A DNA stretch of 64,000 bases from Devosia enhydra (lineage in GTDB: Bacteria > Pseudomonadota > Alphaproteobacteria > Rhizobiales > Devosiaceae). Shown piece by piece: positions 1-8,062 of the stretch. The stretch lies in the NCBI RefSeq assembly GCF_900119845.1, contig NZ_FPKU01000001.1, positions 405,528 through 469,527 on the forward strand, in the 5' to 3' direction. Made by a program: the position numbers and the translations under genes. The notes beneath the pieces are model-generated. The model was not told the DNA's origin and ran no database searches. It saw only the letters and a list, made by a program, of their open reading frames with translations. The stretch's first letter is position 1, and every line of letters begins with the position of its first letter.

Positions 1-27
1 CCTTGCCCCAGGCTCTGCGCCCACCGC

Positions 28-140
28 CCTCGTGCTTCGAGACGCCCCTTCGGGGCTCCTCAGCATGAGGTCGGTTATGTCTAAAGTCCCGGAGAACCTC
101 ATGCTGAGCAGCGGCAAACGCCGCGTCCTAAAGCACGAGG
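28..140. repeat. Pair of inverted REP-like palindromes
   Basis: Two copies of a roughly 43-base imperfect palindrome lie here in opposite orientation, at 28-70 and 97-140. Each begins or ends with CCTCRTGCT and AGCATGAGG and has a GC-rich loop (CGCCCC-ttc-GGGG in the left copy). Similar elements are widespread between genes in alphaproteobacterial genomes. No gene is visible from position 1 to 234. Confidence 0.75.
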
Positions 141-153
141 TTCAGGCCTCTCT

Positions 154-204
154 TCACCTCTCCCTTCGGGGGAGAGGTCGGCGCGCGAGCGCCGGGTGAG
201 GGTG
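154..204. repeat. Dispersed intergenic repeat (CTCTCCC stem type)
   Basis: The element contains a stem CCTCTCCC/GGGAGAGG at 157-177, then a short GC-rich hairpin, and ends GGGTGAGGGTG. Related copies occur at 8063-8275 in this same window, which shows that it is a dispersed repeat. It lies just downstream of the ku stop codon and could act as a 3' hairpin for that transcript. Confidence 0.7.
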
Positions 205-234
205 CCTCGCCGCTTGCGCTGCGCCCACCGCCCC

Positions 235-1035
235 CTACCGCTTCTTCTCCGCCGCGATCGAGCGCTTGAGCGCATCCATGATCGAGATCACATTGCCGGC
301 AGGCGCCTCATCGGCCACCTCGGCCTTCTTGCGCGCAGGCTTCTTGCCCTTTTTCTTCATTTCGATGATCTCGACCAGCCGGTCCTGCACCGGGTCATCG
401 ACCATCTTTTCGTCCCAGTCCTTGGTCCGCTCGTCGATCAGCGTCGTCACGAGCTTGAGGAGTTTGGCGTCTGGCCTGGCCTTGCCCAGCCCGCCGAAAT
501 AGTCCTTCTCGGCCCGCACCTCCTCGCCCCCGCGCAGCGTCCACACCACGATGCCCTTGCCGCGCGGCTCGAGCATCACGGCATGTTCGCGCCGATAGAG
601 CACGAGCCGCGCGATCCCCACCGTGCCGGTCGCCGCCATCGCCTCGCGGATCACGCCAAACGCCTCCTCGCCGATCTTGTCGTCGGGGGCGAGATAATGC
701 GGCTTGTCGTACCAGAGCCAGCCGATCTCGGCGCGTGGCACGAAGGTTTCGATATCGATGGTGCGGGTGCTTTCGAGCGCCAGGGCGTCGAGCTCCTCAT
801 CCTCGAGGATGACGAAATCGTCCTCCCCGCGCGGATAGCCCTTCACCTCGTCCTCTTCCTTCACGGCCTTGCCGGAGACCGCGTCGACATACTGGCTCAT
901 CACCCGGTTGCCGGTCTGGCGGTTGAGCGTGTGGAAGCGCACGCGCTCGCTTTCGGTGGTGGCCGGCGTCATCGTCACCGGACAGGTGACGAGCGAGAGC
1001 TTGAGATATCCCTTCCAGAAGGTGCGGCGCGGCAT
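235..1035 (-). CDS. ku: Ku protein, bacterial non-homologous end joining
   Basis: Bacterial Ku is a homodimeric ring that threads onto DNA double-strand ends and recruits the ligase LigD. The 266-residue product has the family's typical length and start (MPRRTFWKGYLKLSLVTCPV) and the region HTLNRQTGNRV that follows, then a Lys/Arg-rich C-terminal tail (about residues 225-266), which in this family contacts DNA. The ATG at 1035 follows a GGGGGATGACC Shine-Dalgarno region. No ligD is visible in the window; it may lie beyond the left edge or elsewhere. The gene downstream of the small membrane ORF at 1091-1312 reads in the same direction. Confidence 0.93.
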   Translation of the reverse strand: MPRRTFWKGYLKLSLVTCPVTMTPATTESERVRFHTLNRQTGNRVMSQYVDAVSGKAVKEEDEVKGYPRGEDDFVILEDEELDALALESTRTIDIETFVPRAEIGWLWYDKPHYLAPDDKIGEEAFGVIREAMAATGTVGIARLVLYRREHAVMLEPRGKGIVVWTLRGGEEVRAEKDYFGGLGKARPDAKLLKLVTTLIDERTKDWDEKMVDDPVQDRLVEIIEMKKKGKKPARKKAEVADEAPAGNVISIMDALKRSIAAEKKR

Positions 1036-1090
1036 CGGTCATCCCCCGGTTGCGGGGAGAGAAACGATGCCGTCGCCCGCCCGGTTCCGA

Positions 1091-1312
1091 TCAGCCGCCA
1101 TTGGCGGGCGCGGCGGGGGCATTGGCCGGAGCGGCCGGCAGGGCGTTGGCCGGGGCCGGCTGGTCGGGCGCCACCCTCATGGCATCGGGATTGGTGCCGA
1201 CGCCGGGGCGGTCGGGATAGTTGTCATTCCCGGCCCGCATCGAGAGCATGAGCCCGATCACGAGGGCGATGACGATGCCCGTGGCAAGGGCGATGACGAG
1301 CGAGCGGTTCAT
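1091..1312 (-). CDS. Small single-pass membrane protein, Pro/Ala-rich
   Basis: The 73-residue product has one N-terminal hydrophobic segment (about residues 4-24, LVIALATGIVIALVIGLML) followed by a periplasmic-type tail rich in proline, alanine and asparagine with repeated PAN/APA units. I do not recognise a named family. It lies between ku and the bd-oxidase operon on the same strand, 60 bases downstream of the DUF2474 gene. Its low-complexity tail resembles cell-envelope linkers. Function is unknown. Confidence 0.6.
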   Translation of the reverse strand: MNRSLVIALATGIVIALVIGLMLSMRAGNDNYPDRPGVGTNPDAMRVAPDQPAPANALPAAPANAPAAPANGG

Positions 1313-1372
1313 ATCGGGCCTCCAGTGCTTTGCTTCCCAACGCAGCGCGGCCCGCTTGGCTCCCGTTTCCGC

Positions 1373-1486
1373 CTACGGCATCAGCACGGCGCGTATCGCG
1401 AGCCCCACCACCGTCACGCAGGCCACCCCGCCCAGCCAAAGCGCGATGAACCACATCACCTGCTGCACGGGCTTCGGGGCTGCCAT
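1373..1486 (-). CDS. DUF2474-like small subunit of bd-type oxidase
   Basis: This 37-residue protein starts MAAPKPVQQVMWFIALWLGG and consists mostly of one transmembrane helix. Proteins of this size and type (DUF2474) follow cioB/cydB in operons for cyanide-insensitive bd oxidases and are thought to be small accessory subunits, comparable to CydX of E. coli. Its ATG shares one base with the cydB stop codon (TGATG), so translation is probably coupled. Being so short it is easily missed by gene callers. Confidence 0.8.
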   Translation of the reverse strand: MAAPKPVQQVMWFIALWLGGVACVTVVGLAIRAVLMP

Positions 1487-2490
1487 CAGTGATAGCCCTC
1501 TTCGGGGTCGATCTTGCCGCGGAACACCCAATAGGCATAGCCGGTGTAGGCCAGGATCATCGGCACCAGCACCACCGCGCCCACGAGCAGGAACATCAGC
1601 GAGCTTTCGGGCGCCGCCGCCTCCGCGATCGTCAGCGCCCCCGGCACGATATAGGGATAAAAACTGATCCCGATGCCGATGAAACTGAGGACGAAGAGTC
1701 CCAGCGCCGCCAGAAACGGCTGGAGATGCTTATCCGTCGTCAGCCCGTGCCACAGCGCAAAGGCGCAGCCGGCGAGCAACGTCGGCACGAAGGCCGAGAA
1801 AAACGCCGTCGGCCAGCCGAACCAGCGTCCGAAATAATTGTCGTTGAGGAACGGGCTCCAGAGGCTCACCACCCCGATCAGCCCAAGCGTCGCTGCGCCG
1901 GTGACCATGGCGAGCCTGCGGGCGCGCGCCTGTAAGTCCCCGCTGGTCTTGAGGTTGAGCCAGGTGGCACCCAGAAGTGCGTAGCCGATGGTCACCGCCA
2001 CCCCGGTCACGAGGGTGAAGGGGGTCAGCCAGTCCCACCACCCGCCCGCATAGGCCCGGTCGGTGATCTCGATGCCCTGCACCAGGGCCCCGAGCGCAAT
2101 GCCCTGCATGAAGCCGGCGATGGTCGAGCCCAGCCAGAACCCCACATCCCAGTAGATCGAGCCGCGCGCCGTGCGCCAGCGGAACTCGAAGGCCACCCCG
2201 CGGAACACCAGCCCCAAGAGCATCAGGATAATCGGCATGTAAAGCGCCGGCAGCACGGTGGCATAGACCACCGGAAACACCGCCAGCAGCCCGCCGCCGC
2301 CCAGCACCAGCCAGGTTTCGTTGCCGTCCCACACCGGCGCTATGGAATTGGTCATCACGTCGCGGTCGTGCCGCTTGGGAAAGAGCGGGAACAGGATGCC
2401 CACGCCCAGGTCGAACCCGTCGAGCACCACATAGGCGAGCACCGCAAAGGCGATGATCGCGGCCCAGATCGTCGGCAGGTCAATTGGCAC
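1486..2490 (-). CDS. cydB: Cytochrome bd-type quinol oxidase subunit II
   Basis: Subunit II of the bd-type terminal oxidase, an inner-membrane protein that pairs with CydA to oxidise quinol and reduce oxygen to water. The start is taken at the GTG at 2490, giving MPIDLPTIWAAIIAFAVLAY and 334 residues, close to the usual length; an ATG 31 codons upstream would add an Arg-rich tail foreign to the family. The motif DGFDLGVGILFPLF near residue 25 and later GNETWLV are typical CydB. The gene overlaps the end of cydA by 11 bases. The accompanying DUF2474 gene and the short CydA loop suggest the cyanide-insensitive (CioB) subtype. Confidence 0.93.
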   Translation of the reverse strand: MPIDLPTIWAAIIAFAVLAYVVLDGFDLGVGILFPLFPKRHDRDVMTNSIAPVWDGNETWLVLGGGGLLAVFPVVYATVLPALYMPIILMLLGLVFRGVAFEFRWRTARGSIYWDVGFWLGSTIAGFMQGIALGALVQGIEITDRAYAGGWWDWLTPFTLVTGVAVTIGYALLGATWLNLKTSGDLQARARRLAMVTGAATLGLIGVVSLWSPFLNDNYFGRWFGWPTAFFSAFVPTLLAGCAFALWHGLTTDKHLQPFLAALGLFVLSFIGIGISFYPYIVPGALTIAEAAAPESSLMFLLVGAVVLVPMILAYTGYAYWVFRGKIDPEEGYH

Positions 2491-3904
2491 CGGCACCTCC
2501 CGCGCGGATCGGTTCCTCCTGCGCCGGGCCCGGCGCAATGCCGGCGGCCCGGTGCGGCCCCTTGTCGAGTTCGTGGTCCTCATCGAGGATCGGCGGCCGG
2601 CGGAAGAGCCGGAAGAGGTAGAAGACGCCCGCCCCGAAGACGAGGAAATAGACCACCACGAACGCCACGAGCGATGCGCCCACAGCCGGCGCCGCCACCG
2701 GCGACAGGCTTTCCGAGGTCCGCATCAGCCCATAAACCGTGAAGGGCTGCCGGCCGACCTCGGTGGTGAACCAGCCGGCCAGCACCGCCACGAAGCCCGA
2801 TGGCCCCATGGCGATCGCCGCCCGATGCAGCCAGGGGTTGGTGAAAAGCGTCTTGCGCCACCGCGCCCACAGCGACCACAGCCCCACGCCCAGCATCAGG
2901 AAGCCGATGCCCACCATGATGCGGAAGGCAAAGAACGGGATCATCACCGGCGGCCGCTCGTCGGCGGGGAAGGCGTCTAGCCCCTGGAGCGGCGCGTTAA
3001 GATCGTGCTTCAAAATCAGCGAGGAGAGCTTGGGGATCTCGATGGCAAGATCCACCCGCTGCTCGGCCTCGTTGGGAATGCCGAAGAGAATCAGCGGCGC
3101 GCCATCGGGGTGGCTTTCGAAATGCCCTTCCATCGCCGCGATCTTGGCCGGCTGGTGCTCGAGCGTGTTGAGCCCGTGCATGTCGCCGGCCACGATCTGC
3201 AGCGGCGTCACGATGGCAGCCATCCACATCGCCATCGAGAACATGATGCGCGCCTGCCGGTTCTCCCGATCCTTGAGCAAGTGCCACGCACCCACCGCGC
3301 CCACCACGAAGGCCGTGGTGAGGAAGGCGGCGAGCACCGTGTGGGTCAGCCGGTAGGGGAAGGAGGGGTTGAAGACGATCGCCCACCAGTCCTCGGGGAT
3401 GAACACGCCATTGGCATCGATGCTGAACCCCTGCGGGGTGTGCATCCAGCTGTTGACCGAGAGGATCCAGGTCGCCGAAATCAGCGTGCCGATGGCCACC
3501 ACCACCACCGCCACCATGTGCAGTGCATCGCCGACGCGCCTGCGCCCGAAGAGCGCGATGCCGAGGAAGCCGGCTTCGAGGAAGAAGGCCGTCAGCACCT
3601 CATAGCCCATCAGCGGCCCGATCACCGGGCCGGCGCGCTCGGAAAACACCGACCAGTTGGTGCCGAACTGGTAGCTCATGACGATGCCCGAGACGACACC
3701 CATGCCGAACGTCACGGCAAAGATCGTCTTCCAGTATTCGAAGAGCTTGAGATAGGCGGGGTCGCGCTTCCACAGCCACAGCCCGTTCAGCACGGCGAGG
3801 TAGCTGGCCGTGCCGATCGAAAAGGCGGGGAAGATGAAGTGGAACGAGACGGTAAAGGCAAACTGGATGCGTGCCAGCATTTCAGCCGTCATGCCGAAAT
3901 CCAT
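2480..3904 (-). CDS. cydA: Cytochrome bd-type quinol oxidase subunit I (CioA-like)
   Basis: Haem-bearing catalytic subunit of a bd-type oxidase, 474 residues. The start at 3904 is preceded by GGAGGTGACC; an upstream start would add an unrelated leader. Family landmarks are visible: the haem-ligand His22 in FTVSFHFIFP, the His in FPYRLTHTVLAAF, the quinol-loop motif QPAKIAAMEGHFE, and GWFTTEVGRQPFTVYGLMRT. The Q-loop is short, as in cyanide-insensitive CioA proteins, and the operon continues with cydB and a DUF2474 gene. This oxidase would support respiration at low oxygen or in the presence of inhibitors of haem-copper oxidases. No cydDC assembly genes lie in the window. Confidence 0.94.
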   Translation of the reverse strand: MDFGMTAEMLARIQFAFTVSFHFIFPAFSIGTASYLAVLNGLWLWKRDPAYLKLFEYWKTIFAVTFGMGVVSGIVMSYQFGTNWSVFSERAGPVIGPLMGYEVLTAFFLEAGFLGIALFGRRRVGDALHMVAVVVVAIGTLISATWILSVNSWMHTPQGFSIDANGVFIPEDWWAIVFNPSFPYRLTHTVLAAFLTTAFVVGAVGAWHLLKDRENRQARIMFSMAMWMAAIVTPLQIVAGDMHGLNTLEHQPAKIAAMEGHFESHPDGAPLILFGIPNEAEQRVDLAIEIPKLSSLILKHDLNAPLQGLDAFPADERPPVMIPFFAFRIMVGIGFLMLGVGLWSLWARWRKTLFTNPWLHRAAIAMGPSGFVAVLAGWFTTEVGRQPFTVYGLMRTSESLSPVAAPAVGASLVAFVVVYFLVFGAGVFYLFRLFRRPPILDEDHELDKGPHRAAGIAPGPAQEEPIRAGGAGAN

Positions 3905-4023
3905 GGTCACCTCCGATGTTTGTGCGCCGCGGAAGGCCCAACGTCTTCCGCTCGACTGAGCGCAACCTAGGCGCAATCTTGCCCACAAGCCAGACCGCCA
4001 AGCGCCGCAGGTGACGCTTTGCC

Positions 4024-4641
4024 TCAGCCCGAAGCCAGTGTGGGCCGTCGCGCCACGAGGTCGATCAGCGCCGAACGCCCGGCATGGCCGCTGCCCTCGA
4101 AGATCTCGCTGTCATGGGCCGAAAGCGCGAGGATCTCGAAATCCCCGAACGCCGCCATCAGCAGTTCGCGCGTATAAAGATGCTCGATCTGCGGCGGCCC
4201 ACCGGTGCGATACGCGAGCTGCTCGGGCCGATAGCCCTCGATCAGCACGAGCCCGCCCGGCTTCACTGTGCGCTTGATGCCGGCAAAGATCGCGCCGCGC
4301 AGGGCAGGGGGCGCGAACTGGAAGAAAATGCCCGCCACGACATCGAACCGCTCGGGCGGCCAGCCGTAATCGGCGATATCGGTGAGCTCCGTCGTGATGC
4401 TCACCCCGCGGCGGCGCGCCAGGTCCTCGGCCTTGCCCAGCCCGATGCTCGAGGAATCGATCGCCGTCACCGCAAGGCCCTGTTCGGCCAGCCACACCCC
4501 GTTGCGGCCTTCGCCATCGGCGATCGCCAGAGCCGTTCCCGAGGCGGGCAGCCTGTGTTTCTGGCTCGCCAGAAACGCATTGGGCGCCTCGCCGAAATAA
4601 TAACCGCCCCGGCTGAACTTTTCGTCCCAGAACGCCGTCAT
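4024..4641 (-). CDS. Class I SAM-dependent methyltransferase
   Basis: A 205-residue class I methyltransferase. SAM-binding motif I is seen at about residues 40-48 (IADGEGRNG) followed by an acidic residue at the end of strand 2 (VTAID). The N-terminal block FWDEKFSRGGYYFGEAPNAFL resembles TehB and thiopurine-methyltransferase-like small-molecule enzymes. Its ATG at 4641 overlaps the stop codon of the upstream ArsR gene by 4 bases (ATGA), so the two form a coupled operon. The substrate is unknown; linkage to a likely thiol/persulfide-sensing regulator makes a sulfur- or metalloid-containing small molecule an attractive guess. Confidence 0.85.
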   Translation of the reverse strand: MTAFWDEKFSRGGYYFGEAPNAFLASQKHRLPASGTALAIADGEGRNGVWLAEQGLAVTAIDSSSIGLGKAEDLARRRGVSITTELTDIADYGWPPERFDVVAGIFFQFAPPALRGAIFAGIKRTVKPGGLVLIEGYRPEQLAYRTGGPPQIEHLYTRELLMAAFGDFEILALSAHDSEIFEGSGHAGRSALIDLVARRPTLASG

Positions 4642-4952
4642 GCCGCATCCTTGCTGCAATAGATGCCATAGAGCGTTTCGAGCACTCGGCGCACCGCGTC
4701 CGACGCTACGCTGTAATAGACCTGCTGCCCATCCCGCCGCGTCTTGACGAACTTCCAGGCCCGGAGCTTGGAGAGGTGCTGCGACAGCGGCGACTGCCCC
4801 AGCCCCACCCGCTCCCCCAGCTCAGTAACATTCATTTCGCGCTCGATGAGATTGCACAGGATCAGCAGCCGCTTGGGATTGGCCATGGCCGTCAGCAGCC
4901 GCGACGCCTCCTCGGCATTGCCTTCCATCTCGGCGACATCCATATGCATCAT
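4638..4952 (-). CDS. ArsR-family regulator, BigR/SqrR-like cysteine pair
   Basis: A 104-residue winged-helix repressor of the ArsR/SmtB family. The core reads MANPKRLLILCNL followed by the recognition region GQSPLSQHLSKLR and the wing RRDGQQVYYSV. The metal-binding ELCVCDL box of ArsR is absent. Instead there are only two cysteines, Cys33 and Cys99, 66 residues apart. From memory, this is the spacing of the redox cysteines of persulfide sensors BigR and SqrR, and the C-terminal LYGIYC also matches that group. Three possible ATG starts cluster at 4952, 4949 and 4943. It overlaps the methyltransferase gene by 4 bases. Confidence 0.85.
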   Translation of the reverse strand: MMHMDVAEMEGNAEEASRLLTAMANPKRLLILCNLIEREMNVTELGERVGLGQSPLSQHLSKLRAWKFVKTRRDGQQVYYSVASDAVRRVLETLYGIYCSKDAA

Positions 4953-4965
4953 ATTCGCGCATTCT

Positions 4966-4980
4966 CATATACGACATATG
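4966..4980. promoter_or_regulatory. Candidate operator of the ArsR regulator
   Basis: CATAT-acgac-ATATG is a perfect inverted repeat 14 bases upstream of the first ATG of the ArsR gene, in an AT-rich patch with a second ATATTC element at 4951-4956. ArsR proteins commonly autoregulate from such AT-rich palindromes. Assignment is by position and symmetry only. Confidence 0.55.
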
Positions 4981-5036
4981 ACCCAGATCTAGACCCTCGC
5001 CCGCCGCGCCGCAAGGCCACTTGCATGCAGCGCACG

Positions 5037-5064
5037 AAAAAGGGCCCACCGAAGCGGGCCCTTT
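5037..5064 (-). terminator. Rho-independent terminator of the BON-domain gene
   Basis: Stem AAAGGGCCC/GGGCCCTTT (5039-5047 with 5056-5064), followed on the minus strand by a run of T. It lies 32 bases beyond the BON-domain gene stop. Confidence 0.85.
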
Positions 5065-5095
5065 CTACCAGCGACGAACTGGTTCGTGAAACCGG

Positions 5096-6088
5096 CTACT
5101 GCGTCCGCGACGTGGCGGTGCCATTGGGCGAGGCGGTGCTGCCGCCGAGGCCCGCCGCAACGCCGCCAGAGGCGACATAGGAGCCGGTGGTGCTGTTGGA
5201 GCGTTCGCCGGCCGCAGCCACGCTCTCGCCGGGCCGGGTCGGCTGGGCGACGCGCAGATTGTTCTGCACGTGCTTCACCCCCGAAATGCCCTCGGCGATA
5301 TCCTCGGCATGGCGCTTGTCGGCGCGATCGCCAATGGTGCCCGAAAGGGTCACCTCGCCATCCTTCACCTCCACCGAGATGTTGGAGGCATCGATGTGCC
5401 GGTCATAGGTCAGCCGGTCGTTGATATCCTCGCGGATGCGGTCATCCGACCGGGCATAGCCCTTGGGGCCCTTGCCCGAATGACCCTTGTCCATCTCGCG
5501 ACGGCGCGCCGCGTCGTCATCGCCGAACCACGAGGCAACCTCGTCGCCGGCCTTGTCGAGCCAGTTGCGGTCGTCGTCGCCATAGCCGCGATAGTCACGA
5601 TTGCCATTGGACGCGCCATACCCGCCCGACTGGTAGCGATAGCCTTCGCCCGAGCGCGACGGCATCGAGCCCTGGAACGAGCGGCCCTGCCGCTGATTGC
5701 CGGCAAAGCTCGATCCATATTGCGAGCCGCCCTGGCCATAGCCACGCTGGTCGCGATCATAACCGCCCTGGCTCTGGCGCGAACCATCGCTGCGCCAGCC
5801 CGAATCGCCACGATAATCGGCATCGCCATAGGCGTCCCGATTGTCCCCGCCGCGCCAGTCGCGATTGGCGGAATAGCCGTCCTGCGATGCGGCGAACCGT
5901 CCGCCGCCCTGTCCGTAATCCTCGTCGAAGCGGCCCCGGCTGCTCATGCCGCGATCATTATGCGCGCCGCGGCCCTGGTCGCGGCCGATGCCGCCCTGCT
6001 CTCCGCGCCAGCTGTCGCTGCGGCCTGCCTGCCGATTGCGATCCCAGTAGCGGCGCTCGTCATCCGTCCAGCGGTCCTCACCCATCAT
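5096..6088 (-). CDS. BON-domain protein with low-complexity Arg/Gly/Gln N-terminus
   Basis: A 330-residue protein whose last third holds one BON domain (about residues 205-275: IREDINDRLTYDRHIDAS, then VEVKDGEVTLSGTIGDRADK and GVKHVQNNLRV). BON domains bind membranes or other envelope components in osmotically inducible proteins. The first 190 residues are low complexity, rich in Arg, Gly, Asp, Tyr and Gln, with no signal peptide visible, so the protein is probably cytoplasmic or nucleoid/membrane associated. The ATG at 6088 (or 6085) follows AAAAGGAG. Function is not known; similar proteins are annotated as stress or general-stress associated in rhizobia. Confidence 0.8.
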   Translation of the reverse strand: MMGEDRWTDDERRYWDRNRQAGRSDSWRGEQGGIGRDQGRGAHNDRGMSSRGRFDEDYGQGGGRFAASQDGYSANRDWRGGDNRDAYGDADYRGDSGWRSDGSRQSQGGYDRDQRGYGQGGSQYGSSFAGNQRQGRSFQGSMPSRSGEGYRYQSGGYGASNGNRDYRGYGDDDRNWLDKAGDEVASWFGDDDAARRREMDKGHSGKGPKGYARSDDRIREDINDRLTYDRHIDASNISVEVKDGEVTLSGTIGDRADKRHAEDIAEGISGVKHVQNNLRVAQPTRPGESVAAAGERSNSTTGSYVASGGVAAGLGGSTASPNGTATSRTQ

Positions 6089-6265
6089 GCATCTCCTTTT
6101 GATCAGGATTGTCATCTTCGGCCCGGGCCTTGCGCTCGGGCTTCGGGGTGGAAACGTCAGGGGGAGTCACCTGTTCCGCATCAAATCTGTCGCCTCGTGA
6201 TCAACTTTTGGCGTTCCGCCGCACTCTCGTTGCATTGCCACGACGCGGACCCGAAGAAACGCAAA

Positions 6266-6288
6266 CGCCGCCGGATGTGCCGGCGGCG
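6266..6288 (-). terminator. Rho-independent terminator of the SDR gene
   Basis: Stem CGCCGCCGG/CCGGCGGCG with a 5-base loop, followed on the minus strand by TTTGCGTTT. It lies 64 bases past the stop codon of the SDR gene at 6352. Confidence 0.75.
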
Positions 6289-6351
6289 CCAAAACGGGCG
6301 AAACCCCGTCAAATCTTTATGGCCGCAACCCGGCCGGCGCGGTGGCAAGCG

Positions 6352-7083
6352 TTAGGCGGTCCAGCCGCCATCGATCACATGCACCTGTCCGGTGGTATAG
6401 GTCGCTCCGGCCAGATAGAGCGCCAGTTCGGCCACCTCTTCGGGCGAACCGATGCGCCCGATCGGCTGGCGCGCGATGAACGCCTTGCGCGCCGCGTCAT
6501 AGTCTCCGGTCGCCTTCAGCCGCTCCTGCAGCGAGGGCGAATCCACAGTACCCGGCGCGATGGCATTGCAGCGGATGCCGCGCGCCACGAAGTCCGCCGC
6601 CACCGATTTCGTCAGCCCGATCACCGCCGCCTTGGACGCCGAGTAGACGAAGCGGTTGGGCACGCCCTTCACGCTCGAGGCCACCGTCGACATGTTGATG
6701 ATGGCGCCGTCGCCGCGCTCCAGCATGCCGGGCAGCACGGCCTTGATGGTGCGCACCTGCGCCTTGAGGTTGAGGTCGAGCGCGAATTCGAGCTCATCGT
6801 CGGTGCTTTCGAGGATCGTGCCGTTATGCACCACGCCCGCGCAGTTGAAGAGCACGTCGATCCGCCCGATCTCGGCCACCGCCGCGTTCACCGCGTTGGT
6901 ATCGAGCACGTTCAGCACCCGCGTCGTCACCCCGTCCATGCCCTCGAGCTCGGCGAGCTTTTCGGCATTGATGTCGGTCGCGATCACCCGCGCTCCGGCG
7001 CGCGCGAAGGCCTCCACCGATGCCCGACCGATGCCTTGTGCCGCTGCGGTGATGAGGGCCACCTTGCCCGAGAGACTGCCCAT
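6352..7083 (-). CDS. SDR oxidoreductase, 2-keto-3-deoxy-L-fuconate dehydrogenase type
   Basis: A 243-residue classical short-chain dehydrogenase. It shows the cofactor loop ITAAAQGIGRA (about 11-21), the adenine-site aspartate in ATDIN (about 35-39, favouring NAD), NCAG at 80-83, and the catalytic Tyr147-x3-Lys151 in YSASK. The sequence is close to the BDH2/DHRS6 group, whose bacterial members act as 2-keto-3-deoxy-L-fuconate dehydrogenases. Divergent from it is an amidohydrolase of the sugar-lactonase type, which fits a non-phosphorylating deoxy-sugar acid pathway. The specific substrate is inferred from family and context. Confidence 0.82.
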   Translation of the reverse strand: MGSLSGKVALITAAAQGIGRASVEAFARAGARVIATDINAEKLAELEGMDGVTTRVLNVLDTNAVNAAVAEIGRIDVLFNCAGVVHNGTILESTDDELEFALDLNLKAQVRTIKAVLPGMLERGDGAIINMSTVASSVKGVPNRFVYSASKAAVIGLTKSVAADFVARGIRCNAIAPGTVDSPSLQERLKATGDYDAARKAFIARQPIGRIGSPEEVAELALYLAGATYTTGQVHVIDGGWTA

Positions 7084-7176
7084 TTCGGCTCCGCTCTATT
7101 AGGGTTGTGCCAGAACGCGTATTCGGCCGTTTCCTACACAGAAGCGCCGCGGCTCGGCAAGTATCAACTCATATGC

Positions 7177-7186
7177 TAGTATACGA
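7177..7186. promoter_or_regulatory. Possible GntR/FadR-type operator
   Basis: TAGTATACGA with a perfect GTATAC core lies in the divergent intergenic region, 20 bases upstream of the amidohydrolase start. Palindromes of the form TNGTATACNA are typical of FadR-subfamily GntR regulators of sugar-acid genes. No regulator gene is adjacent, so this is a weak assignment. Confidence 0.3.
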
Positions 7187-7205
7187 CTAAAGAGGGGAAG
7201 CCATC

Positions 7206-8039
7206 TTGCGCATCGTCGATACCCATCTGCACCTCGTCTATCCCGACCGCTTCTCCTACCCCTGGATGCGCGGCGTACCCGAAATCGACAAGCCCTGGTC
7301 GGTCGAAGCCTATTGGGCCGAGGCGAGGGGGCTCGGCATCGTTTCGGCGCTCCATATGGAAGTCGATGTCGCGCCCGACGAGATGGAAGCCGAGACCGCC
7401 TTCGTCCTCGGCCTTCCCGGCATTGCCGGTGCCATCGCCAGCGCCCGCCCCGAATCGCCCGATTTCCCGCTAATGCTCGAGCGCTACGCGGCCCTGGGCG
7501 GGGTGAGGGGCATTCGCCGGCTGTTGCAGGGCGAGCCCGACGATCTCTCCCGCTCTCCGCTCTTTCGCGAAAATCTCGCGCGCCTGCCCGGTCACGGCAT
7601 GAGCTTCGATATCTGCGTCAAGGGCCACCAGCTGCCCGTGGCGCGCGATCTCGTCCGCGCCCTGCCGCAGGTCAGCTTCATCCTCGATCATTGCGGCAAT
7701 CCGCGCGTGGGGGAGGGGGAGATCGAACCCTGGCGCTCGGCCATCGCCGAAATCGCGCGCGAGCCCAACCTCACCTGCAAGATCTCGGGCATTCTCGCCA
7801 ACACCCATGAGCGCTGGACCGTCGCCGACCTGCGCCCCTATGTCGAACACTGCATCGAGAGTTTCGGCTGGAATCGCGTCGTCTGGGGCTCCGACCACCC
7901 CGTCGTCTGCCTCTCCGCCAACCTCACCCGCTGGGTCCAAGCCTGCCTCGAGATCACCGCGGGCGAAAGCGACGCCAACCGCGAGGCCCTCTTCTCCCGC
8001 AACGCCACCCGCTTTTATAACCTCGCGCCCACTGGCTGA
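7206..8039 (+). CDS. Amidohydrolase (COG3618), probable sugar lactonase
   Basis: A 277-residue TIM-barrel metal-dependent hydrolase of the amidohydrolase_2 group, which includes L-fuconolactonase. Metal-site motifs are visible: DTHLHL at residues 5-10, LDHCGNP near 157, and GSDHPV near 234. Translation appears to start at a TTG at 7206 preceded by GAGGGGAAG. It is transcribed divergently from the SDR gene, with 122 bases between them. Together they would hydrolyse a sugar-acid lactone and oxidise the downstream keto-deoxy acid; transport and dehydratase genes of such a pathway are not in the window. Confidence 0.82.
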   Translation: MRIVDTHLHLVYPDRFSYPWMRGVPEIDKPWSVEAYWAEARGLGIVSALHMEVDVAPDEMEAETAFVLGLPGIAGAIASARPESPDFPLMLERYAALGGVRGIRRLLQGEPDDLSRSPLFRENLARLPGHGMSFDICVKGHQLPVARDLVRALPQVSFILDHCGNPRVGEGEIEPWRSAIAEIAREPNLTCKISGILANTHERWTVADLRPYVEHCIESFGWNRVVWGSDHPVVCLSANLTRWVQACLEITAGESDANREALFSRNATRFYNLAPTG

Positions 8040-8062
8040 AACCGGCGCCGGCTTCCCCCTCC

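Noticed and set aside
5350-5840. Alternative frames across the low-complexity half of the BON-domain gene
   Set aside because: Repetitive Arg/Gly codons keep several frames open; only one frame continues into the BON domain and has a ribosome site.
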